From NCBI GenBank assembly GCA_905221605.1, contig CAJNDS010001380.1:520001-584000 (forward strand): DNA of 64,000 nucleotides, in the 5' to 3' direction. Shown here in pieces: positions 12,001 through 19,937 of the stretch. Source of the DNA: Symbiodinium natans. Lineage: Eukaryota; Sar; Dinophyceae; Suessiales; Symbiodiniaceae. The notes below the pieces were generated by a model that was given only the letters and a program-made list of their open reading frames with translations, did no database searches and had not been told where the DNA came from. Each line of letters starts with the position of its first letter. The stretch's first letter is position 1. A program made the translations under genes and the position numbers.

Positions 12001-13864
12001 CCCTAAACCCTAAACCCTAAACCCTAAACCCTAAACCCTAAACCCTAAACCCTAAACCCTAAACTTTCGGGGCTGCTTTTGAGACTCCGAGCTTTGTAGA
12101 GCTCCTTATAGGGTTCAGGGTTTAGGGTTTAGGGTTTAGGGTTTAGGGTTTAGGGGAGCTAGCTAGGGAACCTTAGGGAAGCTTGGGGAGCCTTTGGGAG
12201 GGATGGGGAGTATCAGGGAATCTTGAGTTACATACCCCCAATTCAACCCCCCTAAACCCTACACCCTACACACTAATTCCGAAACCATGTTTTTTGCTAA
12301 GCCCTAAACCCTACACCCTAAACCCGAAACGATTATTTCCTTATTTCCCTAACCCTAAACCTTAAACCCTACACCCTGAACCCGAAACCATTAGGAGAAG
12401 TTCACGGCTTGGGGCTTCCGGGCCTTCGGTGCTTGTGGGCCTGTGGGTGGTTTAGGGTTTAGGGTTTAGGGTTAGGGTTTAGGGTTAGGGTTTAGGGTTT
12501 AGGGTTTAGGGTTTAGGGTTTAGGGTTTAGGGTTTAGGGTTTAGGGTTTAGGGTTTAGGGTGTTGACGTGTCCGGGCTGGTCCTGAATTTGCATGTTCTT
12601 ACACTGTGCGTTCATTGGGGTTTAGGGTTTCTGGGGTTTCGGGTTTAGGGTTAAACCCTAAACCCTATACCCTAAACCCTAAACCCTAAACCCTTTCGCA
12701 AATTCAGTGGGTTTAGGGTGTCGGGTTTCGGGTTTAGTGGAGGAGGGTTATCTCTGTAAGAAGCCCTTATGTACTGCAGAGCTCCCACATACCCCAAGCC
12801 TCAAAGACCCACATGAAGCTCCAACTGAGGCTGCTGCCGCGATACGAAAGCCGCGAGAAAATGGAGCAGCTCGGTTTGCAGTCTGGCTGTCGCGGAACCC
12901 TAAACCCTAAACCCTAATCCTAAACCCTGAACCCTGAACCATGAACCCTAAACCCTTAATAAACCCTTAAACCCTTAAACCCTTAAACCCTTAAACCCTA
13001 AACCCTAAACCCCTCAACCTTCAACCCTGAACCTTGAACCTTCAGCCTTGAACCCCGAGGTTCATGGCTACCCTCAACCTTAAACTCTGAACTGTCTGCC
13101 CTGAACTAAACCCCTACATCCTTAACCCGAAATAACTAACCGACAGAACCCGAGACACCAAAACAAAGGCGAAAACACCCTGAACCCTAAACCCTAAACC
13201 CTAAACCCTAAACCCTAAACCCTAAACCCTAAACCCTAAACCCTAAACCTTTGGGAATTCGGGGATTTCGGATCCAGGCCTGGGGCAGGCTTTCGGGGGT
13301 GAGATATACCTCTACTACTGGTTGAGGGTTTCAGGGGTTCGAGTGTAGGTTTCATAGTCCTTCAGCTTGTGTTGTATCTTGGGTGGTTGAGGGTGTTACC
13401 TCATAAGAAACAGCAAAAGCTGCAGTATATGAAGCGGGGTTCATATTACTGTTTTTGGTGAGTGTATATAAGGTTCCTTTTTAATATTGGTGAGTGTATA
13501 TACCTGGTGTCCTTTTGGGGGTGCAAGAAATATATACCCTAATTACTTCATATGTTTTTTTTCATGCGTTCCGGGTGCAGGATAGTCTAGGGCACCCACT
13601 GGCACCCGTTGGAGCTGCCCAGGGCCCCGAAAACCTCCGAAACCCGAAAACCCTAAGCCCAAACCCCATATAAGCCCTAAACCCTAAACCCTAAACCCTA
13701 AACCCTAAACCCTAAACCCTAAACCCTAAACCCTAAACCCTAAACCTACAGCCCTAAACCTAAAACCTTAAATCCTAAAACCTGAAACCTTGAAGCTCGT
13801 GGTGACTACCAGGCAGCTTCTTTGCCTGGCCATCGAGAACTCTGAGGGGTTCGGCTTGCAATAG
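1..13864 (+). CDS. HECT-type E3 ubiquitin ligase, C-terminal part, multi-exon, 5' truncated by window
   Basis: HECT ligases accept ubiquitin from an E2 on a catalytic Cys and pass it to substrate Lys. Nine exons (590-656, 1439-1464, 2205-2234, 4073-4150, 7419-7489, 8796-8847, 10840-10904, 12830-12868, 13813-13864) sum to 480 nt, i.e. 159 residues plus TAG, and all junctions agree in phase. Joined, they read as the late N-lobe and the whole C-lobe: WQLEGANERQF, LMVC..ELRRLAHYEG, FWKILESFD, FLAFTTGTNRAPL, RLPTAQTCFN (catalytic Cys), LLLPRYESREKME, LLCLAIENSEGFGLQ-stop. From memory of the family, most segment lengths match UBE3A/HERC-type HECT domains without gaps. Substrate-binding N-terminal regions lie off the left edge. 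Introns are 0.7-3.3 kb; seven of eight have GC donors, and every acceptor is AG followed by G. Only the HECT call is firm; the exact member is not. Confidence 0.88.
443..558 (-). repeat. interstitial telomere-motif array, about 16 CCCTAAA
   Basis: Near-perfect tandem CCCTAAA in the intron just upstream of the HECT exon at 590. Confidence 0.95.
590..656 (+). CDS. HECT exon, N-lobe helix (WQLEGANERQF)
   Basis: After AG at 588-589 the frame reads VSLYCRWQLEGANERQFQLL and ends CAA G before GC at 657-658 (phase 1). The pattern Y..W.LEG...QF..L..G is the conserved HECT N-lobe segment preceding the E2-binding subdomain. It is flanked by a 16-copy CCCTAAA array upstream and an 11-copy TTTAGGG array downstream, so the exon is an island between arrays. 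Confidence 0.78.
678..757 (+). repeat. telomere-motif array, about 11 TTTAGGG
   Basis: Tandem TTTAGGG decaying to TTCAGGG, starting 22 bp after the HECT exon that ends at 656. With the array at 443-558 it places this exon between arrays of opposite orientation. Confidence 0.95.
1439..1464 (+). CDS. HECT micro-exon (GFEKVVDSA)
   Basis: A 26-nt exon after AG at 1437-1438. Its first two bases complete the Gly codon begun at 656, giving AQGFEKVVDSA, the usual QF....GF..V block of HECT domains. The donor is GC at 1465-1466, phase 0. Support comes from phase and family length rather than length of match. Confidence 0.65.
2205..2234 (+). CDS. HECT micro-exon (ALWSFLTAEE)
   Basis: A 30-nt exon after AG at 2203-2204, with a GT donor at 2235 (the only GT donor in this gene). 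It reads ALWSFLTAEE, matching the L..LF.PEEL motif that precedes the conserved Cys-containing segment of HECT N-lobes. Phase 0 on both sides. Confidence 0.68.
2640..2722 (+). repeat. G-run tract
   Basis: Runs of 7-9 G separated by TA or TAGG. Strong G-quadruplex potential on the + strand, inside a HECT intron. Confidence 0.8.
3236..3318 (+). CDS. exon-like island inside a HECT intron, unrecognised
   Basis: After AG at 3234-3235 the frame reads FAAWARQAAVLHALTAHSV and runs to AAG before GTCGCT at 3319. GC-rich third positions and clean splice-like borders suggest coding origin. The HECT reading frame joins correctly from 2234 to 4073 without it, so it is either a nested gene, an alternative exon or a relic. 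Confidence 0.3.
3375..3459 (+). repeat. telomere-motif array, 12 TTTAGGG
   Basis: Perfect tandem array in a HECT intron. Confidence 0.95.
3574..3677 (+). repeat. telomere-motif array, about 15 TTTAGGG
   Basis: Perfect tandem array 115 bp downstream of the previous one, followed by about 350 bp of degenerate CCCTAAA-derived text up to the exon at 4073. Confidence 0.95.
4073..4150 (+). CDS. HECT exon (LMVC...ELRRLAHYEGQG)
   Basis: Starts after AG at 4071-4072 and ends at GGA before GC at 4151-4152, phase 0 at both ends. It reads AHLMVCSEPTLVASELRRLA then HYEGQG. This is the EL.L.(I/V)CG....(L)....Y.GG segment of HECT domains, with the number of residues between the Cys and the Tyr-Glu-Gly as I recall it from UBE3A-type proteins. 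Confidence 0.8.
4190..4300. repeat. TA-rich microsatellite
   Basis: Irregular (TATA/TGTATA) repeats 40 bp after the HECT exon that ends at 4150. Confidence 0.8.
4732..4815. mobile_element. MITE-like family E copy
   Basis: TTATGCGAACAGTATAGGGA and TCCCTATTAAGGACTGTTCG are inverted; right end TATAAGGGGGAACATCCC. Other copies at 6,045-6,195, 9,765-9,862 and 18,195-18,425. Confidence 0.7.
4840..4920. mobile_element. MITE-like family H copy
   Basis: TTGAGAACCCCCAAAACTTG...GGGGGGGTGCTTAAGCAA, weakly inverted ends, TTCCTTACAAGGGTAAT centre. In a HECT intron. Confidence 0.55.
5873..5928 (+). repeat. telomere-motif array, 8 TTTAGGG
   Basis: Perfect tandem array in the 3.3-kb HECT intron. Confidence 0.95.
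6045..6195. mobile_element. MITE-like family E copy split by a telomere array
   Basis: Left GGACGAACGGTCCTTCGTAG, CCCTAAA array, right GACTGTTAGTATAAGGGGGA. The two halves match the intact copy at 4,732. Confidence 0.65.
6069..6143 (-). repeat. telomere-motif array inside a family E element
   Basis: About 10.7 CCCTAAA units between the two halves of a family E inverted-repeat element (left half 6,045-6,068, right half about 6,155-6,195). Confidence 0.9.
7027..7205 (+). CDS. exon-like island inside a HECT intron, unrecognised
   Basis: Open from 7028 after CCCTTAGG. It reads TSEPDNLWFSKLLSCFDPHH and then LTYMEYCFMTTIHRKAPNIS before entering a TA-rich 9-mer repeat. Composition looks coding, but the HECT join 4150 to 7419 is already exact, so this piece is not needed there. 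It may be a nested gene fragment. The 3' border is not identifiable. Confidence 0.28.
7205..7375. repeat. 9-mer microsatellite ACTATATAT
   Basis: About 12 tandem copies of ACTATATAT plus related units, in the HECT intron about 45 bp before the exon at 7419. Confidence 0.9.
7419..7489 (+). CDS. HECT exon (LFGEDFWKILESFDTARLKK)
   Basis: After AG at 7417-7418 the frame reads ALVTLFGED then FWKILESFDTARLKK, ending in phase 2 before GC at 7490-7491. FW..L.SF is the invariant hinge-proximal motif of HECT domains (FWE.(V/L).(S/E)F). The downstream TAG at 7500 is in the intron. The exon is 45 bp from the TA-rich 9-mer repeat. Confidence 0.85.
8283..8398. mobile_element. MITE-like family C copy
   Basis: Ends GACCCAGAGTAGGCC and CTACTCTTGGGTCTAG are inverted. 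The centre has GGTTCCCTT..AGCCCCTTTT and AAAGGGCACCC. Found again at 23,283, 27,375, 30,187, 52,492 and 63,076. Confidence 0.72.
8796..8847 (+). CDS. HECT exon, C-lobe start (FLAFTTGTNRAPL)
   Basis: The first base after AG at 8794-8795 completes Lys, then the frame reads FLAFTTGTNRAPLNLGR. The (F/L)..F.TG..R.P(L/V) block marks the start of the HECT C-lobe. The 3' end is uncertain. GC at 8848 gives phase 0 and fits the next exon, but reading four codons further (ALKI) would match UBE3A-type length better and has no obvious donor. Confidence 0.85.
8880..9003. mobile_element. MITE-like family B, degraded copy
   Basis: Internal ACTAAGGATC...ATGAATTAG and one end GGGGTTTTGGAAGATCT are present; the left end is lost. 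It lies in a HECT intron. Confidence 0.5.
9061..9139 (+). repeat. telomere-motif array, 11 TTTAGGG
   Basis: Perfect array in the HECT intron that follows the C-lobe start exon. Confidence 0.95.
9288..9378. mobile_element. MITE-like family H copy
   Basis: TTTGCTTAAGAACCCCAAAA...CGGGGTTCTTAAGCAATT, clear terminal inverted repeats. Centre AATAGTAATCCCTATATGAA. Confidence 0.72.
9765..9862. mobile_element. MITE-like family E copy
   Basis: TTCCCCCGAATACTAACCGTCC and ATCGTTAGTATAAGGGGGAA are inverted. Confidence 0.7.
10260..10815 (-). repeat. degenerate CCCTAAA-derived tract
   Basis: Text built of CCCTAAAA, CCCCAAAA and CCCTAGAAA variants with no exact periodicity, ending 25 bp before the catalytic-Cys exon. 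A similar opposite-strand tract occupies 10,921-11,530. Likely decayed arrays. Confidence 0.75.
10840..10904 (+). CDS. HECT catalytic-cysteine exon
   Basis: Follows TAG at 10837-10839 (an in-frame stop, so the start cannot be earlier). It reads VQKHGVEPTHRLPTAQTCFN plus L. RLP.(A/S).TCFN is the HECT active-site signature, and the nucleophile Cys codon is TGC at 10,891-10,893. The exon ends CTC CT before GC at 10905-10906, phase 2. Confidence 0.9.
11534..11736 (+). CDS. well-formed unrelated exon inside a HECT intron
   Basis: After AG|G at 11532-11534 the frame reads MGLPSSSFGKVWFPQDKIVL, GVECAEHILDILRHKRKVAH, CVLTELSHFLEHKSG and so on, ending before GTAGGC at 11737. Third positions are GC-rich on the + strand and less so in the overlapping minus frame, which favours + coding. 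It cannot belong to the HECT frame because 10904 joins 12830 exactly. I do not recognise the family. It may be a nested gene, a captured exon or an alternative exon. Confidence 0.5.
11999..12063 (-). repeat. telomere-motif array, 9 CCCTAAA
   Basis: Perfect array, followed 55 bp later by a TTTAGGG array (about 12,115-12,155). Confidence 0.95.
12450..12560 (+). repeat. telomere-motif array, about 15 TTTAGGG
   Basis: Includes two TTAGGG (6-mer) units near 12,471 and 12,484, a human-type variant within a plant-type array. Confidence 0.95.
12637..12695. repeat. head-to-head telomere-motif junction
   Basis: TTTAGGGTTAAACCCTAAA at about 12,645-12,664 is a palindromic switch from TTTAGGG to CCCTAAA orientation. 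Confidence 0.85.
12830..12868 (+). CDS. HECT exon (LLPRYESREKMEQ)
   Basis: The first base completes the Leu begun at 10904, giving TCFNLLLLPRYESREKMEQ. This is the (L)LP.Y.S.E.(L/M) motif that follows the active-site Cys in all HECT proteins. Donor GC at 12869-12870, phase 2. The junction is strong evidence for a GC-AG intron of 1,925 nt. Confidence 0.88.
13181..13248 (-). repeat. telomere-motif array, about 10 CCCTAAA
   Basis: Perfect array in the last HECT intron. Confidence 0.95.
13676..13745 (-). repeat. telomere-motif array, 10 CCCTAAA
   Basis: Perfect array 67 bp before the HECT terminal exon. Confidence 0.95.
13813..13864 (+). CDS. HECT terminal exon with stop
   Basis: After AG at 13811-13812 one base completes Gln, then QLLCLAIENSEGFGLQ and TAG at 13,862-13,864. 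This is the canonical HECT C-terminus (L..AI....GF, then a few residues and stop), in which the penultimate Phe is needed for transfer. It defines the 3' end of the coding sequence. Confidence 0.88.
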
Positions 13865-14124
13865 ACCGGGTTTAGGGTTTAGGGTTACCCTAATTCCTAA
13901 ACCTTCAAGACCATAGGAAAAAGGAGCCGGGACATGTCCGACAGCCCAACCCTCACCACCCTAGCCGGCTTCTGTGGTTTAGCAGTTTAGAGGATTGGGC
14001 GTTTAGGGTGTAGGGCTAGGGTTCAGGATTTATAGGCTTAATAGGCTGTAGAGGCAACCTAACACCCGCACACCCTAGACCCTAAACCCTAAAACCCGAA
14101 ACCTCACTCATCTCGCAGATGCAC

Positions 14125-14212
14125 TCTGCGGGGATAGATCGTTGAATTGATGTTCCGAAAGACCGGTGCAACAAAATGCACGGACAGGTTCTCGGACCCT
14201 CGATCTATCCTG
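14125..14212. repeat. short inverted repeat
   Basis: GGGGATAGATCG near 14,130 is mirrored by CGATCTATCCT near 14,202, leaving a loop of about 60 bp. It resembles the ends of a small non-autonomous element, but I see only this copy. Confidence 0.35.
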
Positions 14213-15721
14213 AGGGTTTAGGGTTTGTTGGGTTTCCTGTATTTTGTAGGAATGACAATGGGTGAGCCCTTTTTTGTTCTTGGACAACAGTTGGACCCTT
14301 TCTTGCTCCTTGGTTTTGGTGAAGTAAGTATCTTGTCGTGCTCGTAGGATAGTGGTTTATAGTTTAGGGCACGGTTTAGGCTTTACGGTTTGGAGTTTAG
14401 GGCGTTTTTTTCCTTCCCGGGGGCGGCTGGGGGGGGGGGGTGGTAGGGGTTGCCTACACCCTGTCGTCGTAAAATGTAGATGCCATGGAGGCGGAACTAC
14501 AGTGTTTTGGTAGTGGTTTACGGTTTAGGGTTTTTTGTTTTGGGTTTGGGGGTTTTCGGTGTTCAAAGGTTTAGGGCATGGTGCAGGGGCTGGAGGCTCG
14601 AGGGGCTTAGGGATCAAGATCTCGCGGCTGCATTGCTTAGGGCATGAGGGTTTGAGGATTTGGGGTACAGGGTGTTTAGCTTTTTTGTTTTTGTTTTTTT
14701 TTGGGTTTGGGGGTTCGGTTTGAGGATTTCGGGTATAGGGTGTTTAGTTTCATTATTGTTGTTGCTTTGGTTTGGGTTTTGGGGTTTTCGGGTTTGGGGT
14801 TTAGGGCTTTGGGTTTAGGTAATCACTGCTTCTTTCACACAGCAGCACACACTCGAGGGTGTCCGACCGAAACGCCTGCTTACAGGTGCCTCAATCAGAC
14901 AGGAGAGGCTGGAAGGAATAACTCCTAAACCTTATACTCCCCAAACCGTGAACCCTAACTAAACCCTGAACCCTAAACCCCGAACCCTAAACCCTAAATC
15001 CCGAACTCCAAGCCCTAAACCCTAAACCCTAAACCCCGAACCCTCCAACGCCGGACCCAAAGAACCCTCAACACTAATAGAAACCCAAAGCCTAAACCGT
15101 CTTGAACTCTACAAACCCTACCTTAAGAACCCAAAACCTATTCTTTGTTGTAGGGTATTACTAAGACACCTTTATAGGATGCCGTTTTGGTAGCTTACAA
15201 AAAAGTGGGTTTGTGGTTCTTAAGGTGTACACCCAGCACTCGTGCACAACCCTAAACCCTAAACCCAAAACCTTAAACCCTAAACCCTAGACCCTAAGCC
15301 GGCCACTCCTTCGAAAGCACCGCGAAAGGCCTTGGGTGACAGCTAAGTACCCGTCCTACACTCCTGAGCAAGCCCGACAATCTAAGCACCTAAAACCCTA
15401 CACCCTAAACACCTCTTGGAACCCTAAACACCTGGAACCCTAAACCCCAAACCCTAAACCCTAAACCTGAAGCCCGGACCTAAACTGAAACCCTTCATCC
15501 CATGAAGCCCCAAACTCTCAGCTCGTGGGGAAAGCCTTTTACATTACCCTAAACCCTAAACCCTAAACCCTAAACCCTAAACCCTAAACCCTTTGGGCCT
15601 TATCCCGAGCGTCACCCAATGTTCGCTGCCAAGGCGACCATTTTAAGTTATTGTTATCGTAGGCGTCCACCCGGAAGCTGCGACCAACAGATCCCTGCAA
15701 GGGGCATCCCCAAAGTGAGAA

Positions 15722-15775
15722 GGGTTTAGGGTTTAGGGTTTAGGGTTTAGGGTTTAGGGTTAAACCCTAAACCCG
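15722..15775. repeat. head-to-head telomere-motif junction
   Basis: Six TTTAGGG units switch to CCCTAAA through GGGTTAAACCC, the same junction as at 12,650. Confidence 0.85.
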
Positions 15776-16717
15776 AAACCCATTTCACAACCCATCTGTC
15801 CCACTCCTCAGGCCTCATGCAGGGGTCGAAAAGACACGAATGGTATTCCCTTAGGGTCGCTTTACAGCTATAGTATACCAACCCCCCAAAAGCCCCTTTC
15901 TTTATACTTCTACTTACTACACCAACCCCCCAAAACCCTATTCCAACTATTCAGGCCCCTATGTTGAGCCCCCAAAACTTTACCCCCCCTCCCTCCACAC
16001 TCAAAGCTTCGTGCACCCACTTCAATGGTCCATGAGTCAATGAGAATCTATCCTTGTCTAGGCACCATGCCTCCCCCCAACCCCCTAAACCCCAAACCCT
16101 AAATCCCAACCCCTAAGCCCCAAACCCTAAACCCTAACCCCTCAAACCCTAAACCCCGAACCCTAAACTCTAAACCCAGAGTGTGGTTTTGCGCTTAGTC
16201 AGCTCTAGCCACGGATCAGTGAGAACTCTGTCCTCCTCGGCTGGGGGCTTTATAGGCTAGGACCAGACTAGGCCCTTATTCCATTTCCTTAAAGTTTAGG
16301 GTTTAGGGTTTAGGGTTGAGGGTTTAGGGTTTAGGGTTTAGGGATTAGGGCTAATCTGAATCTCTTGTTGGGACGCGGCTCAAATCTCAGAGATAGCGGG
16401 CCGTCCAAAACCAAAGCTCCGTTGTTGTCGCAGCCGCCGCCGTTAGTAGCCTCGTCTTAGTGGCACCGACATGCCTCCGTGATCGCAAGAAACACGACCC
16501 GAGTCGCGAACCTTGGACACCCTAAAGCCTAGGCCTCAACCCCCCAAGAATGACTGTTTCCCCCCAAGTCCCTGAAGCCAAGCCCCTAACCCCTCCAAAA
16601 CTTCCAGAACTTCAAAGCCCCATATGCCCTTACTAGAAGGGAATCCTACGGTTTTAGGGATCTAAGTTAGGGGCCCCCTGCATTCGCAACCCCCCCCCCC
16701 ACATCAAAACCCTACAC

Positions 16718-16803
16718 CCTGAACCCTAAACCCTAAACCCTAAACCCTAAACCCTAAACCCACCCTAAACCCTAAACCCTAAACCCTAAACCCTAAACCC
16801 TAA
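16718..16803 (-). repeat. telomere-motif array, about 11 CCCTAAA
   Basis: Tandem array with one CACCCTAAA slip at 16,761. Confidence 0.95.
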
Positions 16804-17781
16804 ATGAACCCTGAACCCTGAACCTTGAAGTGCTCATCCCTAACGCCTGAACAACAACTCGGTAGCCTTCTTCACGGTATATGAAGGGTTTTATGCACAG
16901 TGCTTGGGGTTTAGGGGTTCAGGGATTTGCGTGAGGTCTTCTTTTTCTTTAAAGGTTCAGGGTTTAGGACTTTTAGAGCTTAGGGGCTTGGTGCAGCTGC
17001 AGCCCAGGAAGTCTGAGATATGTTTGGTGCATACCTGTTTTCGTTGACCGCTTCATCCAGGATCTCGGGATCCTGGTTCTTGCTTAGGGTTTAGGGTTTC
17101 GGGTTTAGGGTTTAGGGTTTGGGGTTTAGGGTTTAGGGTTTAGGGTTAGATGAATCCCAGCAATCTGAGAAGGACACCCTAGGTTTCCTACCAGCCACCC
17201 CAAACGCTAAACCCTATGCCATGCAACCCAGGGTTTAGGGTTTAGGGTTTAGGGTTTAGGGTTTAGGGTTTAGGGTTCCTGACGAACCTTACACCCTAAA
17301 CCCCCTAGATCAGGGAAGCAGTGCCCACCAAAAACCTTCTGATCCTTTGCTCCAGCGCGGGAGAAAAACGCGGGATTTTAGGCTCCATCAGATCTAGGGT
17401 TGAGGGTTGAAGTTTAGAGCTAGGGTTTAGGGTTTAGGGTTCAGGGTTTAGGGTCTAGGGTTTTGGGGTGCGGGTTAAGAGGCTGGGTGTTTGATGTTTA
17501 GGAGTAGGGCTTAGGGTTTCAAGTTTGGGGTTTAGGGTTGATGGGCTTCCCATCGCCGACTAGGTGCCCTACATGCTCTCACCTCCTTGGGAAGCACTTG
17601 CTTAGGTCTGAGTATGTAAAAAACCAGGGGGTGTAGGAGTTTTTTAAGGTGCGGCATTTATATATGAAAAAAACTTCTTCCCGAACCTTAAGCTTGAAAA
17701 CGTTGAACCCGAATTTCCACACCCTAAACCCTAAACCCTAAACCCTACAACCAGAAACTGCAGCTTTGGGGACCCTACGGG

Positions 17782-17884
17782 TTTTTTGCTACGTGCTTTA
17801 AGTTGCGGGCGGTGGCCCTTGATGCTCCAAACAGCCCGGTCCGAAATCAAACCACCCGATTTATCGGGTTCTTAAGGGAGGGCC
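17782..17884 (+). CDS. candidate exon, unrecognised
   Basis: The open + frame reads FATCFKLRAVALDAPNSPVR and then NQTTRFIGFLREGQG before a TTTAGGG array. Composition is coding-like and no stop occurs over about 34 codons. The upstream border is not clear. Confidence 0.3.
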
Positions 17885-18194
17885 AGGGTTTAGGGTTTAG
17901 GGTTTTGGGTTTTGGGTTTTGGGTTTCAGCCCATGAACCCCCGTTTCGGGTTTAGGGTGTAGGGTTTAGGGTTCAGGGGGGGGATTAATTGGTACACAGC
18001 CGAGGATCCTCAGACCCCAACTCCCTCCGATCCCTCCCTCCTCCGGGTGAAGGGTTTTAGGGATTTAGGGTTTAGGGTTTAGGGTTTTAGGGTTTAGGGT
18101 TTTAGGGTTTAGGGTTTAGGGTTTAGGGGTTTAGGGTTTAGTAAACCCTATACGGGTGCAGTTCCTTAAGCTGATCCCAGTTCAAGGTCTGACG

Positions 18195-18425
18195 GGTATA
18201 GGTTGGGACTAACAGTCCTTAATACTTAGTAGTAGAGTAGGTAACCTTTAACCTTCTTGGGGTAATATATTCCCCTTATAATCCCAAAGGTTAACCTTTA
18301 AACCCCCTAGGTACTGGACAACTAAGAATAGAGATTATAGTAGGGAGGGAGTTTGGGGTTTAGGGTTTAGGGACTATAGTCCCGATTAAGGACTGTTAGT
18401 TTCAGGGGGACCGTCCCAAGGTTTG
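18195..18425. mobile_element. MITE-like family E copy, interrupted
   Basis: ACTAACAGTCCTTAATAC at the left and TTAAGGACTGTTAGT at the right, with about 150 bp between, including GGTTAACCTTTAA-type text and two TTTAGGG units. Confidence 0.5.
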
Positions 18426-18904
18426 GGGCTTTAGGGTTTAGGGTTTAGGGTTTAGGGATTAGGGCGACTTTTTGGGCCCACGTGTTTACTTCATAGATAC
18501 CTGGGTCTTTCGGGGCAAGAATTAAGAAATGGCGGAGTCAGTATGGTTGCAGTTGCCATTCAGGTTTGTGTTGCTTTGCTTTACATCCCCTCAACTACTA
18601 AACTACTAAACGTTAGACCGTATACTACTGGTTAAGCCCGAAACCCTGAACTTTATAAAGCAAATCCTGAGTGAAGCGCACGGAAGGTCGCAGAGCAGAA
18701 CGACGACGGCAGCTTTGGCACATGGGCGGGGACCTTGAGTAGGCGTTAGGGTTTAGGGTTTATAAGGGGTACCCTATTGGGGTCTTTAGTATCAGGGAAA
18801 GTTACTAACTATGCGGGTCTATATCAGGGGTCCCTTTTTTTGGGGAACCCCCCATAGTGGTGAGTCAAGAGGCGCAAAATACCCTGTTATTCAGCGTAGG
18901 GTAC

Positions 18905-19075
18905 CCAGATCTTCCAAAACCCCTTAATTAAGGAATATACCCTAATTCATAATAAGGACCCTCAGTTTAAAGTAGGGTACATTACTTTGGGAATATACCC
19001 TAATTCATAATAAGGACCCTTAGTTTAAAGTAAGGTAGATTCCTTAATTAAGGAGTTTTGGAAGATCTGGGTATA
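18905..19075. mobile_element. MITE-like family B copy
   Basis: Terminal inverted repeats CCCAGATCTTCCAAAACCCC and the mirrored GTTTTGGAAGATCTGGGT, with internal TTAATTAAGG and a duplicated block TAATTCATAATAAGGA. Confidence 0.75.
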
Positions 19076-19094
19076 TGTAGGGCCTAGGGATTAG

Positions 19095-19171
19095 CTTTTG
19101 CGTCAGAAACTTTGCCGTCATCTGTGGGATCTTTACGGCGAATTGAGGTCTATTCCTGTATTCAGTGGTAA
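19095..19171 (+). CDS. candidate exon, unrecognised
   Basis: Follows TTAG at 19,091-19,094 and reads FASETLPSSVGSLRRIEVYS then CIQW, ending near a GTAACC donor-like site at about 19,172. It lies immediately after a MITE-like inverted repeat. Confidence 0.3.
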
Positions 19172-19469
19172 CCCAAGCCCTGAACCCTAAGCCCTAAACC
19201 CGAAACCCTAAACCCCAAGCCCTACACCCAAAACTCTAATCCCTTAAGATACAATTCTCCGGGCCTGGGACTTGCTGAAAAAGGGACTACTTGGGCCTCA
19301 AAGCACCTCGTACATAGGGACTTTAAGGGCCAAATATTTTGGGGGCCGGAATAGTTACTAATAGTATTCGTCCCTTTGTAATCATTATATATATATATAA
19401 TGGCACCCCCAAACCCTATTAAAATTATTCAGGCATCTACATTATATAGTAGGCCCAAGTGTATACCCA

Positions 19470-19550
19470 GATTTTCTAAAACCCCTTAATTACGGAGTAT
19501 ACTCTATTTCTTCATATCCTTAATTAAGAGGTGTTGGAAGATCTGGGTAG
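19470..19550. mobile_element. MITE-like family B copy, short
   Basis: Same ends as the copy at 18,905 (CCAGATTTTCTAAAACCCC ... TTGGAAGATCTGGG) with a shortened centre. Confidence 0.7.
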
Positions 19551-19689
19551 TAGGTAAGGTACGTGGACCCTAAACCCTAAACCCTAAACGGCCGACCTAG
19601 GTGGTTGACACATTGTAGTGAGTATGTCTTGCGCTCCTGAGGCCTCAGCGTGATGTAGGGTTTAGGGTTTAGGGCTCCTGCTACTGCTC

Positions 19690-19760
19690 AGGTGGAGATG
19701 AGCAACTGCGCCACCTTGGGCGAGAAGGTCTGTCCAAGGGTGCTCCAGTTTTCTCAGTTT
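19690..19760 (+). CDS. candidate exon, unrecognised
   Basis: Reads APATAQVEMSNCATLGEKVC between two TTTAGGG-containing stretches. An AG|GTGGAG acceptor-like and an AAG|GTCTGT donor-like site would give the short core VEMSNCATLGEK. Confidence 0.25.
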
Positions 19761-19937
19761 GGGGCTCAGGGTTTAGGGTTTAGGGTTTAGGGTTTAGGGT
19801 TTGGGGGTTTAGGGTTTAGGGCCTAGGGTTTAGGGAGCCAAAACACCCAGACATCCTTCGTACCCAGAGAATCTTTGTGCAAACGCCCTTATGGTGGGTT
19901 TAGGGTTTGGGGTTCAGGGTTTGGGGTTTAGGGTTAG

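Larger units (their letters stand above)
13865..17781. other. array-rich stretch without supportable gene
   Basis: Holds telomere-motif arrays and degenerate derivatives (about 14,940-15,060, 15,245-15,300, 15,545-15,592, 15,722-15,775, 16,080-16,180, 16,718-16,803, 17,220-17,275), a short inverted repeat at 14,125-14,212 and poly-C tracts. The frame at 14,840-14,925 is open but has no clear splice borders. The HECT 3' UTR must lie at its start, but I see no recognisable poly(A) signal. Confidence 0.5.

Noticed and set aside
18660-18745. RCC1-like fragment (NDDGSFGTWAGTL)
   Set aside because: Resembles DGS..TW superficially but lacks the AFAA(I/V) half of the repeat, and an alternative frame is equally open.
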